Position numbers and translations under genes: made by a program
Assembly (NCBI RefSeq): GCF_910592395.1
Contig: NC_088311.1
Location: forward strand, 2,668,501-2,732,500
Length of the DNA: 64,000 nt
Direction of reading: 5' to 3'
DNA from: Lineus longissimus
Taxonomy: Eukaryota > Nemertea > Pilidiophora > Heteronemertea > Lineidae
The notes under the pieces: generated by a model
Database searches by the model: none
Told to the model about the DNA's origin: nothing
What the model saw: the letters and a program-made list of their open reading frames with translations, nothing else
Part shown: positions 37,381 through 51,394 of the stretch, piece after piece
Numbering within the stretch: the first letter of the stretch is position 1
Layout of the letters: every line of letters starts with the position of its first letter

Positions 37381-40300
37381 CCCTTGTTTTTGCCATGCAC
37401 AATTAAAAACTTGATCCGTACCTTCAGAACAATCGAACGACGAAATAACCTAACTTATCAATAATCAATGGCACCGATATCTGCAATTTTCGAACCAACA
37501 CATCTGCCCCGATATGTAATTTTACTCGAATTAACGACTGGTTATCATATCTGTGGACGCTCCAGTGTCACCGACGGAGGTGATTAGTCCAGAGATGGAC
37601 AAAGGCAGTGATTACCCCGTTGTCATGGTTACCATGCCCGTTTCTCAAGAAGAAATGCACTGGGCACTTGTACAATGTTCGTTGCGTTTTTTTTCATTTA
37701 TTTGTTTTAATGCAGGTGGCTTGGAATATTTTAACTCCTGACGGTCTGATAGCTGAATTTGCAGGTATCAAATGAGGGCATTGTTTAGGGGACTGCACGA
37801 ATGAGCTTGGAGGTCCTATTTGTGATCTTTAATACCAATCGTTAGGGAACTGGATTGGTTGTCTCATTAGTGCTGATGTGGTCAAAACGAGACGAATACA
37901 TAATTCATTACAAAAATGAAACATTGTGACCAAGTCCTTTTCGAGAAATTAGCCATAGGAACCTACCAATGAACGAGGGAACCGATGTCAGAGTATCAAT
38001 GATGGGAAAGCCATCACAAGAGAACTTGCAAGATATCTAGTGCTGCCGTCTGCTCGTAACGTGCTGAAGCTGTTTTATTGACTGGGAAAATGCGATGGTT
38101 TTTCCTTTGAAGGAAATGTTAAGGGATAGATTGCAGTGTGCTAGGATAAGAAGCCGTGTCGTGCTTAGTGGACTTCGACATAAAATGTGCACGAACGTTC
38201 ATACCACAAATAATTATTAAGAAAGACTTTGATGAAGAAAGAATTTTTGAATATCTGATACCATGCGTGTTCATTTGTTAAACGATAGAAGCCCGTTACC
38301 TGCTTCCTTCCTAATGTTAAACATGTCATCAAAACTCAGTCGTTTTGGCTTGAATTATTGGGTCTGATATGTAACAGCGCATCTCAGTCTCCAAACACCA
38401 TCATGGTTGCTGGTTTTGAAAAATCTAACCTTTGGCATTATGTAATGAGCTTATGTTTAGGCTAATTAGATCACGAGCGACAAGTATTCAGACAGTTAAA
38501 CTCTGCATGTTTTTCACCGCAATACTAATTTGACTAATCACTCTTCAAAATGAAATTACACAACAAAGTGATAATAGGCTCTAATAGCGATAAAAAATTC
38601 AAATCACATTAATTCGAAATTCTCCCCAGACGAAAGATAATGTCAAAAGGGTTCTTTCAAATTGCCGCTGTTGAGTACTGACCTAGTTCCAAATATATCA
38701 CGCGGATTTGAAATGAAATAAAATGATGGTATAGTTCACTAGGATCGTTCATTTTGTATATCTCCTTTTTTCAGATTCAATGGTAAACAGTTAAACTGAT
38801 GTGCTGTTACGCCCGACTGTTCTTGATGCTGCATGGCGGCCAAAGAGGTCACACTGAATTTGGTTGTGTTTCCTTTGAAGAAATCAAGCCGTGATGACTT
38901 AGTTATCAAAGTGACTTGCCCAAGGACGATATGAGAGGACTGGGTGTTGCTGTATATTCAATACCGGAGATGAACATGGATTGATCACGTCAAACAACCA
39001 AGAATCAATAAAGTCACATTCAGGGAAGCGCATTCCTTGCATGATAAGCGCATGGTACTATTATTTCTGAAGTGTTTTGTTCAATAAAACTCCGAAGTCT
39101 GATACAGAGTATAGTGCATGTGCCCCCCTCCCGAAGTATCATCCATAAGAGACCAACCCTCTTGAAATGTTGACGGTGATTGCAAATATCAAAAGTTGGA
39201 GCCAGCATGTATGAATACCCTGCGGACCTCGCGCCTAGAGTATCAACAATGACTATTTATTCATAACTATTCAGAGATAATCTAATTCTATTTAATTAGA
39301 ATGACGAGTTTAGTGAAACACTCTAGATGTGACACTTTTCTGTTTACATCACAAATTGTCTACAGCTAAGGTTCAAGTTCGTAATCTAATTAATCAGCGG
39401 TTTGGCGCATTTTCCCAAGCTATGTATTAGACGTAATGAAAATGAACTATTCGAAGCAAAGCAATTAAATTTTGATAATTTGATATTGACACCCTGAGGG
39501 TAACCTAACATCAAATTTGCCAACAAGATCTGACATCTATAAAACTGTAATTGAATAACTGAAAGGCGCGATCAATTTAGTAATACATATACAAAGAAAA
39601 ATTGGCAGTGATAGCAGATTTCTGTTTAAAAGCTTATGAATAATGCAATTTGGTGTCCAACTTGTATATATGATGTCATATGTGATATATAGGGGTAATT
39701 GAAAGGCTAAAGTTTGGAACGAACCAACAGTTTCTGAGGGGTTGAGAGTCATTAATGTAGTTCCCACAACTCGTCAAAACTTTTTCGGTAATCATCAAGT
39801 TGAGACCTTCTGAGTAGCTGTTGCTGGGTAGTACTACATTCTTCCATATGCAGATGTTCTTTTAAGAGAAAGACATTTGCTGAAATCAAAAAAGTTATGG
39901 TTACTATCTGAGCTAACGAGCACCATAACAGCAAACTGATTTAGTGCCAGATATTGATCAGGCAAATAAATGGAGTCTGTAGAAAAAGTTGATATCTTGT
40001 GAAGACATGAACAGGCTATAACCGAGATATGAATAGTTGTAGCTTGGATAACTGTGCTAATAGCAATTTTGAAAAACAAATATTGCCATCCATTAAAGAT
40101 CGCAGAACGTGATTTTTGAAAGAAATCACCAATAGTTAAGTAGTTTGGGTTGATTTAAGGCTGCTCATGGTTATCCATTTTCAAGACCATTTATAGTGTA
40201 CTTCAATGTAACTATTTAAAGGAAAGTAGTGCATTATGTATGACTATGTTCGTGTGTTATGGTTAAGGTCAGGTTGAAGAAATCATAAATTAATCGCGTA

Positions 40301-41754
40301 ACGCTGTGGTTTTAATTGCAGTAAGTACGCTGTTGTGATGCAGTGGCTACTCAAACTGATGTTGCATTGGCATATTTCTGAATATAATTCCAAAGTGTTT
40401 AAAATTGTGGTAATATCTATCTTCAAACATTCCAAGCAGCGAAATATTGAGTTATAGTTGTAAAAGAAATTTCGGATTGCCACAAACGTTATACAGGTTT
40501 TGCTGATAAAAAGGCAATAATAATTTAAGATTGAAATGACTTGAGCGATTTCATCGAATATAAAAGTGGGTGATGAAAAATAATAAATTTCATCGATTAT
40601 TCTGATTTATCCTGATTTTGGATCAGTATCTGAGTATGGGTTTTACAAAAGTTTTCATTAATCACAATTGCTGGTCCAGCAATGATAGGCCAACATTGAA
40701 ATGTCTTGGTCGAGCATTACGGGGTTAATGGTCAATTTAAAAGATTTTCTCTCCAGTGAACATGCCGATTCCACTAAAAATCAACATGAACTAATATTCT
40801 ATTCTCAGCATCCCGCCTCAGCCTCAAATACCATCTTAATTAGCCTAAATGAACTGAAATCCAAGCGTGAATGATGCAATTAATTTTCGACCGCATTACG
40901 GAAAATTTCCTTCTGCGGAAATATAAATGGCTATCATTATCAGTTTTAATCTCTTGAAAATTTATTGCCAATATCACAATTTATTTCATATCAAATTGAG
41001 AGTAATTCCCTGTGATTACTCCTAAATCAAATAGCATTTGAGGAATAAGAGATCTTTTGAAAAAAAAATTGAAAATTATCTTGCTGTTGGTCCGAATGCC
41101 TTTGATTAAAATTGCCAACGATAGAGATAAGCCTTATGCGCGGCGATTTGATGAGGATTGGGACATTAAAATTTGGAGGGGGGGGGTGAGATTCTAGGAA
41201 GTAGGCCTACAAAGAAATGTATTCCCTTCCAAGTTTTCAATAACTGACCATAGCTGATTCAGGCTTATTTTATTGTTTGGGGTTGAAGTCACATTCTCAG
41301 AAAGCGCTTTGAGCAAGGTTCAAGAAACCACTGAAAAGCCCAATACAGATGTAAGTGTGTCGATAAGTATTAATGATATACTCGCACAATCTGCCGACCG
41401 GTACGATGATTACACCAGTCATATGCAAGCAATGTCTAACCCGGCTCTGACAAAACCCAATCTCTGGGGTAGTGTCCCTTTAACGCTGCATCAAACCACT
41501 ACAGTGACTTGATGAGAGGTTTCTACTGTAATTGCAATCCATTCTGGTGCTTGGCAGAATTCAATACAGCACTATTTACCTTTGAGGAAAATAAAGATTT
41601 TAATAACAAACTTTGGAGACTTTAGCAAACAGCAAAGATTTTATGATCCATAAGTTTTATTGGAATTGGCGAAATAGGATTCCTGGCTTCCGGGTTCTAA
41701 CAGTGCAGCACTGAGCAAGTCATTTCTTATTTCAACATGATGAGTTGAGTAGGA
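37381..41754. other. Non-coding stretch
   Basis: No gene recognised. The sequence is AT-rich with a short G run near 41177-41186. A 79-codon frame near 41.3 kb has no conserved motif and starts at a non-ATG codon. Confidence 0.5.
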
Positions 41755-41890
41755 AAAGAGCCAGCGACAGAGTTGACTGGTGGCAGAGTGTAGTCGAAAG
41801 GTCGTGGATTCGATGCTACGACCAATGCTAATCTGTGCTCTCTGCTGGCTTGAAATAGCCAAGTGTAGCCCAGGTAAACGGGTGTCACTA
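41755..41890 (+). mobile_element. Degenerate tRNA-related SINE
   Basis: AGGTCGTGGATTCGATGC (B box core 41804-41816) sits in a small palindrome ending CTACGACC, as in the T-arm of tRNA-derived SINEs. An A-box-like TGGCAGAGTG lies at 41781. The spacing between the boxes is shorter than in a tRNA, implying an internal deletion. The body downstream has no tail I can define. Boundaries are guesses. Confidence 0.45.
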
Positions 41891-44800
41891 GGGCTTTTCA
41901 TATGCATACTAGTAGCATGCAGTTAATCCGAATTAGCCAATAACATGGCTTTGGTTGTAAACCATTGTCTTCTCCTATGCGATCAGCTCAACTCGGTGCC
42001 TTTTCACAAGACACAATGAAGGTGTTAAACCTTTTATAAAAGCATTGTCTCGCTCGAGACATTGAAAACGCCAGCACCCTATATAATGACGTAACGTAAT
42101 CCATGTATTCAAGGTCAGTTCCTGGCTGAATGGTAGGGTGAACACATGCTTGTGGTCGCTCCAGTAGAGTGGTGGGCTGACCGTTTACAGCTACATGTAC
42201 TTGGTATACAAGAAGATAAATTTCCGAATTTTGTGTTGTACATTATTCTGCTGAATCTTAATGATATATTGAACATATGAGACAGTGCAATTTGATTCAA
42301 TGAAGTTATTCTGAGGTGATCGTGTGCCAACTAGCTGCTGGCTAGTCTATACATTAGGCCTACATGTCGGAGTATCCTTGGTGTATGTGTACCGGTAAAA
42401 TGCGCGATTGTCCTAGTATTGTTAAGGTTAGTGACTTTTTGAACAGTTGGGACACTGTATACTACATCTCCGAGTTGCCAAGCGCAAAGGGCACGTCAAT
42501 GACAAACCGATGTTGACCCAGCATCATCTAAGTTATTCTAACCCCAGACGGACAGTAGCTCTGTCGTTATCTTAAGTGCGCAGTAGCCAAACTTAGCCAC
42601 AATCATAACTCATGACTCCAATAGAAGATATTGACAAAGTTTAATCGATTTCATCAAAAGTGGGATAATAAGTAAAATGGCAGAATTTTATCCTGACTGT
42701 CAAATTCTATTGGTATCTGATGAATAGGATTTGAACGTAATGAAAGGGGATGCTTGAACTGATGAAAGTTTGATTTGCAGAAGTCGTGGGCAATCATCCC
42801 GCTAACTTAAACTCGGCTACAATTGGAAAATAGTGATAGAATATGATTGAATATATGCGTCTTGATCCGATTAGAGTTTGTCGTGGCCACAGTCCCCTAA
42901 TAGGTTTTGCTGATATATATGTGTGTTTGTGGTCTCGAGGCTACTGACATGCATACACGTAACTGTCACGAAGTAAGGACGGCTGGCATGAAAAGATTCT
43001 AGTGTATCATTCCTGATGATTGAACACAATGATGGCTAACAACGGGCCAAGCTATTTTCTAGGTTCATGATAACATAGCAAAACTAAAGTAGTATTGACC
43101 CATTTCCGTGGCCACAGCAGTGTCCTGGAGTAAACAGTTCTCAACGGTCTATACCGTATATATTACCCCTCTACAATATTTCTCGAACACCGCAGCTCAG
43201 CTTTGATATGGCTTTATTTTATTGCACAGACTGCCCGCTTAACTCTAGATGATTATGTATCCGGCCAGTCATTATCAAAGCCATGGTGCGTGTAATACTC
43301 CTCATGATCCGCTGCATTGCTTTCAAGGTTACAACTGTGATCAATTTCACATTCTAACTTCAACTGTCTTGTATGAAATGCAAGGTTATCGCCGGTTTAC
43401 TTCCCAGGCGGGTTTACTCCTGGACCTGCATGCTCAAAATGAGTCAGTCATTTGGCAGTATATCGGGTGTAATAAGCATACGTGTCAAGGCACGACGATG
43501 AAACTGCAGTGGTCCTTTGAAGAGTCTCCAGCGCTCTAACAACTGTTCCACTGATCCTTATAGTGATACATACTAGCGTACCTGCAACAACACTTATTAC
43601 TAGCATATAACTGCAGCGATACGTTGGATGCAAGGAGAATATAAAAGATACTTTGATTTACGCGATTCGTTTTAACTATATAAGATTGGTGATGGCAACA
43701 TCAGCCGGAATATCGACTACTTCTGGCGTCACACTTTAATCACGCATCTACGAACATTGATTTTTACGATGACCACGTCATTGAAACCAGATAACGTCTT
43801 CAAATTAGTCAATCAACTCCTTGTCTGTAAATTCAAAATGACGTTATCAACTTGAGTGAATTCTGTTTGAATTGGTCTTTATAACTCTCATTATTTTGCA
43901 AAGATTGAAACGTGGAGATTATTCCACAATCACACAAATTGTCATCATCGCAGAAAATGTCTATGATAACTTTATACGCAGACGAAATTCAATCTGAAAG
44001 GCAACTATAGATTATTATCTCTTTTTTTCTGATGGTTTTGTGATAGCTTCGAATGTGCCGGTTTGAAAGACTGTGATTGTTGAAAAACTAAATTATGCAA
44101 ACTAAAGATGCTGATATTTTGATATAAGCAGCTTAGTATTAATACTTGGCAGGGATATATTTTGCTGATGCATCTGTGATGGTTCAAAAACCCAAATGTA
44201 GCTTATGCGTTGCTCGTAGTATGCCTCAAGCTTGGCGAGAAACCGCTGTTATGACGTAGGCCTACTGACACATACAGGCGAACCCAAGGAAAGAAACCAG
44301 AATCTGTCAGTGGATTATATTGGCGTTTTCAGTCGCAAGACAAATCGTGTGGTCGTAGCTAGATGCGGAAGGCTACAATAACTATGCCCCAGACGTCACA
44401 ATGATGTATAGTAGACCATGTTTGACGACCCCCTCCCCGACCAAAAAAAAAACTTTCACCCCAAGTAAGAAACTAGCTACGAGCCTGTAAAGTGTTAAGC
44501 GGACGAATCATCAGCAATGTTCGTTCACTCCAATCAAGGAGCTCGTGTGAAGGTTTGGTCAAATAAATCCTCCCATTTGGCCGAAACACCGCTGACCAGC
44601 ATTCTGATCAAATGTAATTTAATTGAATTCGTCCATCTCTTAGACATTCTGGCTTCACACCTGACCTCCAAGTAGCTGCTGATGACACTTAAATTACCCC
44701 AAACACAATGAACGGCCATTCCGCGGCCGGAAATTAGTATATATGTATGCAGACTCTGAACTGTACGGCAAATTAAACCTTAGCCAGAGTAATTGTCAAA

Positions 44801-47800
44801 TGCTTTTAGTTTGGTATCATCTGTCACTGGGAAGATACGAGAAGTCACCTAGTTATCTCCTTCAGCCGATTGGCCAAAAACTGGTCATTCCTTATTTGAG
44901 GTATTCTTAGGGCATTAATGACCTTTAGAATAATTTCAAGTTCTCGGGCTTCAGTCTTGGGGTGAGGAACATTTTTATGACCGGTCATTCCTATGCTAAT
45001 AGATGGTCGTTTGGGGGTTGTTTAGGGCGTCCTGATTAGATGTGAAATTGGTCTGATCTTTTAGTTGTTTGTTGGGTTATTATGATAGTAACCGTTAGAG
45101 GGGATGGCCTTTGACCAATCTGGAGACTCACTGGTTTAGGTGTTATGAACAATCTTTATGGCCAGTCATTACATACCTAGTGATAAAAAGGGTCTCCTAA
45201 TTATTGTGGATGGTTGTTGTGAAAGATGAGTTTTGCACTGACCTTGTTCACAAAAATTTACCTTTGGCTGACCAATCCGCGATACATGGTTATGACTTTG
45301 TTGGATGGTTCCTGATAGTACTGGTCTAACCAGATTTGCGAATGACAAGTGGCATTTTCCTTGGGAATTTATCATCCTACCTCAGAGTGACCTTTAATTG
45401 TCTCCAATGGCACATAGAGTCATTAGTGATAGAGTGAGCCCATATGGCTTGAATCCTTACATGTTGACCAGACATGGCCAATGATTGCCACTTTCCTAAT
45501 GGTCAACATGAAATAGGACTTCATCTAGGTGTGAATTGAGAAGCATATGTCCACCATTACCTGGTCTTCTCCAACACCTTAAAACTGGGAAAGAGAAGTA
45601 GCATATGAACTTGATGTGTCCTGGGGTCTGCGTGGGAAAAGTACAAAGCACTCAACCTGCATTACAGACTTCCAAAATCGAAAAAGGTCAATCTGCTTAG
45701 CATGCAATAATTGCAAAGAAATATTTCACCTGAAAACCTTGCATTTGCGTGACATTTTGCCCAAGTACTACTTTTGGTGTTATGGCATAGATGCATTAGA
45801 GGATAACGTGATAACGTAAACAACCACTTGATTTCCAGTAAATCAGTCGATAAATTTGTGCTACAGTTAAGAGTTTTCTTTCTTCTTCCAAAGAGAACCA
45901 AACTCCAATGAACCTTTGCCAAGATTTAGCTTTTTGGCTCGAGATAGTATCTTCCAGTTGTATCTTCAGTTCGAAGAGGCGTTGATACCGTAGTTGATTT
46001 GCCGATGCTTGGGCCGGGAGTATGTGCTAATAGTGGATGGTTGTGTGGCGCTGAATCATAGCAAAGAATGGCACAGCTGCCATCTACGCGAACAGTGAAG
46101 AACAATCAATGCCTTATGTTGAAGATAGGAAGACACGACTTTCTACATTGGCTTCATTCCGCCTCTCGATATTTCAAACCCCTGGTGAAATCCCTCCTAT
46201 TCTGATTTTAAGGGTCGCATGGTAAAAAGGTCATGCGTGGCACTGCTCTGACTAAGTGGAATAGGCATTCGAAAGTTCTATTCCATTAAAGGAGAATCTA
46301 CTCGAACTGATGGTTGAATGTTTGATGTATGACTTCGAGTCTACTGATAACATCTCGGAAAGTTTATGATAGAGTTATAGCAACAACTGACATGAAATTT
46401 GCACATCATTATACATGTTGTTGATCTCTCTTCACACTGATCACCGATCGTAAAGATACGATATCTGCCACCATGTTTTTCCATCACGATCAGATGTCAG
46501 ATAAAAGAACTCAGCGCGACGAAATAACGAGTCTAATGCATAATCAGTTCATCAGAATTGAAAGTCTACAGAGAGATTAAGCACTTTCCCATTATTACCC
46601 ACGATGAAATGAAATTCAAATTATTGTGAAATAAGTCAAAATCAATCGTGGTCGATCTGGCGCGGGCCGCTTGTTCAGATGAGTGAGAAATGATTATGAC
46701 AAAGTTTGTCGAAATAGGAATTTGGAATAGCCTACTAAAAACCTGATGACACTGATAGTGGAATGTGGAGGATTAGTGGAGATTTGAGCTGAAATTGCTA
46801 TTTTCTTCCATCAGGACCTTTGACTTTATCAGTTTGTATGATCATACTAGAACATGATGGGAGGTATAACAAGTTTTGATAAGTGGCCTGGTAATCAGTT
46901 GACAGGGGTATCAAAGGTGGTATTCCGCTGACGTTCAAGTTCTAAGATCGAAGTACCAACAGTTGGGTCGGCGTTCGTGTGTGTACCGCACTCTAAACAG
47001 AAGCAATCTAATGATACATTGAGTGACATCAAGCAGAATTATCGCTAGCAGTACTCTGTATCGATGGTCAAAATTTATGTTTAATAAAGATTTCATAAAA
47101 TTTATATGGCAAATTTTTCGTATTGAATAGCATTTGCATCAAGTTAAGAGCACAATTAATCTCTGAATAGTGAAGTAGTTTTTATATTGGCCTGCATTGA
47201 TTTAAAACAGTTTTAAAACATTTGAAGTGCAATAATGTACATCGATCAAACCATGTAAAACCTACGTGTACGTATACACTGCGTGTATAGGCATGCAGCC
47301 TAATCCCCGAACTAGTTGACATTTTGCCGAAAGATAAAACGTTTCAAAAATGGAATGCGTTTCAAAATATGTTAACGTGCCCAAACATTCAGTGAGCAAA
47401 ATGGCGATAGTATTCATGAAAGACTGTTCAGGTCACGCTCTTGAGGCATCACAAACTAGCTTTGAGATGATCCCTTTGAGGGATGAAGAAACCTGTCATT
47501 GCCTGTCATTTCCTAGAGAAGCCTCCATCAAAATATGCAAGATATTCATAGGCTCTCCAGAGTGACATGACTTTTTGTGTTGCTATAAATTCTCTATAAT
47601 CCCAACCAAAGAAATCTGAACGATAAAGTTGCTTTGGAATGGTGTATTCTAATATAGTATTGCTTGAGTGACATGTTTTTATATTGGCTGGTCCCTATCA
47701 GAGTTATGATCAAACAAATGAGGTTTGAAGTTAAATCAGTCGCGGCCAGGGACACTATCGGCCATCTTTGATGGTGTGCCAATTTGAATGTGTCAGTTTG

Positions 47801-50800
47801 AGGATCAATTTGACAAAGAATTGACTCTTGATTATTCGTGAGCTTTAGCTTAAAGGCAACAGGCCAATTGGAACCAGTGGTGTTGTAGGTGAACAACCCA
47901 ACCTCTCTGATAAATCAGGAATTATTTGACTCTTCGTTAACGGTTACGTGACATAATTCCCTCTAAAACCCAGGTTTGTTAATGTACATGCACGTTAGTT
48001 ATATATGGCCAGATGGCAGTTAGAAATAAACTCTGCTTTGGTGCAGTATTTGACACGCAACGCCATGAAACTTTGGCATACATACTCATCGTTGAAATTT
48101 GTATTCATTACGTGTAAACAGAATTGGACTGAAAACCTTAAACTCGGCTTCAAATTTAAACCAGGCTTTGACGGTATTGACCAGTGAGTTAGATTTTTGT
48201 CTCTAGAAGCAACATGATGGTGATCCTGTCCTATTGCCAACCATGAACTCCCTGATAGCAGGTCATTAGCGATAGAAAATGACTGCCGGATGGTTTTAAG
48301 TGGTGCCATGATCAATGTCCTATGTCGTATTTATATTTTATTTCCCATTTGTTCTAGCCACACTCACATCCAATCAACAAAACTTTTCTGGTTATCCGCA
48401 TCAGAGATTGCAATAACATCTCTGGCCACAGCTGACCAACTAAATTTGAAAATATCCTATGTAATGACCAGATATGGATTCTAGGCTATTTATCAATATT
48501 ATACGCCATAGTGGCAGATTTGTGGTGGTCACTCTGGGTTTAAGGCGCTTATATCACTGCTTTTGCATATTGGGAGGTGGTCACTTCCTGGGGGAATAAA
48601 TCGTGGCTGGTCTCATTTTTCATTGATTTAGTCCTATCAGTGTTAATGTGGGGGTCAGGCCATCCACGTATTTAGATATTAACGAGAGTCCGTGAAGTGA
48701 TTGCCGAGCAATTTCATCATTTTGTTGACCCTTTCAAACCACTCGGAATAATGCTTATTTTTTTCCTCGGATATTTTAATTCAATTTCATCATTCTGTTG
48801 ACCCTTTCAAACCATTTGCAAATAATGAATATCTTATTTGCTCAGATATTCTAGGTTATAGTTCAGAACGATTAAAGTCATATGATTACGTTGAGTACAT
48901 ACATGAATGTATATCATATCATTCAACCGTCATCTTTGCCCTCAGTCATTCCTCGATCCAGTGACGTTAACTTTCAGATGGGTTGCGATGAACGTGTTGA
49001 TTGGCCTACTTCAATCCATCAACTATCCAATTTTGCATGATTATTGTTACTTTATGTTCTGAACTAGAAAAGCTATAGAAGTGTGAGCCCATCAGCTCCT
49101 GTAATAAAAACAACGATGTCCAAAGCATATGACTTGGTTTCGATTTCAAAATCTCACATTGGAAAAAGTAGGGCAAAAACATCCCACAAGACTATTTGAT
49201 ATGGCGATGTATTTGCTGTATGATGTGGTTTCAACAGCCATCTGTCCCAAGTCAGTTGAACTATATCACCTCATTGTGCTGCTGGTTGCTATCACTGGTC
49301 AGACAACATCACAGGCACATTTTATTTTCAAATGTTCAAGGGGTTATACGTTATCATGCCACAATTGTGACAGGCAAGGTCCACGGCCTGATGACCTCGT
49401 CCCTTATGATCTTGTCGCTTCCTCTGTATCATAGGGTAGCCTGTTATAGGTCCGAAATGCACGGGGTAAAAACTGTTAAATTTGACGAAAATCATTGACT
49501 TTTGAGTCAAAACACATATTTCTACTAAATTTTAGAGGCATACGCAACCCGTCCGGTTTGGAATAGTACGCTGTATATTTCAGCTAGCCTACGATCGCGT
49601 TACATGTATATATTCGTGCACATCGCCTGGTCATATTATCATCAACGGAAAAATGTCTCTATGCCATCCGTCTGGTACCAAAAATTGATTCTTGTGGTTT
49701 AAATGTACTGACTGAGCACAATAATGAAGCTGTGTGCTGGCCGAGCGTACTCGTTCATAGCGCAGAGAACAATGTTAACATCGATACTACAGTGAGCGAG
49801 TGCAAGAATACCAGAATCCTGGGAGGCAGAATCCATTTGTCATTCAGTCAATGGAAGAGACGGAATGTACCTTAAAGCTGAGTATCTTGGCGACATTGAG
49901 AAGAAGAAGAATAGGTAAAGATATGTGAAGACATGCACTTACAATAGAAGCTTATTTGTTCCGTTTGACAGAATGGTCCGGTTTTTGTCAGAACGTGCTG
50001 CCACCTTTCAGTGCTTCAATCTCTGATATTGATTTCAAACCCCAGGCAGACATGTGATCATAAAATATCCAAGTGGCGTTTTGAATTATTCATGTGTGTC
50101 TGGAGAGTTAGTATTATTGATCTGTCTCAGCTTCTCAAGGAAGTGGAGACACCTTTTAGGAATATCTAGTTACGGTAGAGATTGAGTAGCTGTCGCTCGC
50201 TTAGGCTGGCTAGTAATGAGAACGTCTGTTTCAGACTGACTGGTGTAACTGACCTTCTGCTATAATGTGTAAAGATTCGGTGTAATAGTCCGCTTTCTTC
50301 CTCTGAAATACATAGCAGACGTGACTGGCTGTAACGAATAACAGCAGATGATTCTGGCTGTAGCGACTGCTGGTGGTCAAGTTTTGACAGGCTATACAGA
50401 TACATGTCGCAGGCATAGCAGATTTGAATCTACATCCTTGTCTATGTAACTAGTTCAAGCTCGCGACAATTCGTACCACTTCTATTATATTCACTATTGA
50501 ATACATAACTGTCATAACGTCTGTATATACTACTAAGAATTATTGACACCTCGTGTTCATCAACACAATTTGATATATATGTGCCTTCATCACGATCATA
50601 ACACTGATAAGGTTAATGTCGCATAACCGCTTGTCAATATTGTCCCAAATATTTGATTTTATGTCTAATTTCACCGGGAAGTACGACAGTTCGAGTAGTC
50701 GTGCAGGTAGGGTGATTAGATACCAAAACAAGCGTGCAGACAGTATTACTTCGTGACAGAAAGATAACCTGATCCACAAATACCACCGAATTGCAATACA

Positions 50801-51181
50801 CCCTAAATTCCCGTGGATCGTGGAAAATTCGAGAGAACTTTGATAGAATTAGATGCGAAGTGTGGTAAGTTCCCTTTGGTTGCATTGTATGAGGTGTTGT
50901 GTAAACTGAATGAGTTGGCTTTGTTCGTTTATTTGTTGGTTTAAGTAATACGAGTGGCCAGACCAACAAGCAGAATTCATTTAGAACTGATGGATTCGTC
51001 TTCGTTTTGACATCCAAAGGGCTGTTGTCAGTGGAGAAGCGGCTCTGTATTTACAAGATTACTTTACCTAAAGTCTTGGTGTAATAATGTAATTTAACAT
51101 ACATACTACCCGCTGTTGTCGTTCATATTAGTTGCTAATCAAAGTTCTTGTAAAGTTACTGTTTCCCTATTCACTTTTCAG
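41891..51181. other. Non-coding stretch before the gene cluster
   Basis: About 9.3 kb with no recognisable exon. Open frames of 96-127 codons near 43.3, 48.0, 49.1 and 50.6 kb show no domain motifs or consistent splice borders. One imperfect 73-bp tandem duplication lies at 48710-48857. Regulatory DNA for the GPCR at 51.4 kb may lie in the right-hand part, but I cannot point to specific elements. Confidence 0.5.
48710..48857 (+). repeat. Imperfect tandem duplication, period 73 bp
   Basis: AATTTCATCATTTTGTTGAC at 48710 is followed 73 bp later (48783) by AATTTCATCATTCTGTTGAC. The copies also share CCCTTTCAAACCA, AATAATG, CTTATTT and AGATATT/GGATATT in order. Identity is high at the 5' ends and falls toward the 3' ends. 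Confidence 0.75.
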
Positions 51182-51182
51182 C
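51167..51182 (+). promoter_or_regulatory. Possible 5'UTR splice acceptor of the GPCR gene
   Basis: A pyrimidine-rich tract (TTTCCCTATTCACTTTTCAG) ends at about 51181, some 213 nt upstream of the GPCR start codon. Single-coding-exon peptide GPCRs often have an intron in the 5'UTR, so this may be the acceptor. No matching upstream exon can be identified from sequence alone. Confidence 0.3.
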
Positions 51183-51394
51183 AAGGAACACAGTTGCCAT
51201 TTCCCACAACCATACACGATTGCTTAACAGAGGACTGCAATATCTGAATGCAAAAGATATTGCAAACACGTGGACTATCGGCTATCGGAATTCTTTGCCG
51301 TGCTGTTACTAGGACAATCTGGAGGACTAGTGGTTGTTCATGAGCGCTCTGTATATCAAGTAAAGGGAACTTCGTGACATCGATTTAGGTAACG

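Noticed and set aside
41781-41820. Possible functional tRNA gene
   Set aside because: A and B boxes are too close and the acceptor and anticodon arms cannot be formed; more likely a SINE relic.
43249-43539. 96-codon Cys-containing plus-strand frame
   Set aside because: The Cys spacing fits no family, there is no signal peptide, and no flanking exon is visible.
47594-49498. Several frames of about 100 codons on both strands
   Set aside because: Overlapping on opposite strands and frames, with no motifs; they behave like chance frames.
50634-51017. 127-codon minus-strand frame just upstream of the GPCR
   Set aside because: No signal peptide or motif, and no promoter or poly(A) signal placed to serve it; likely chance.
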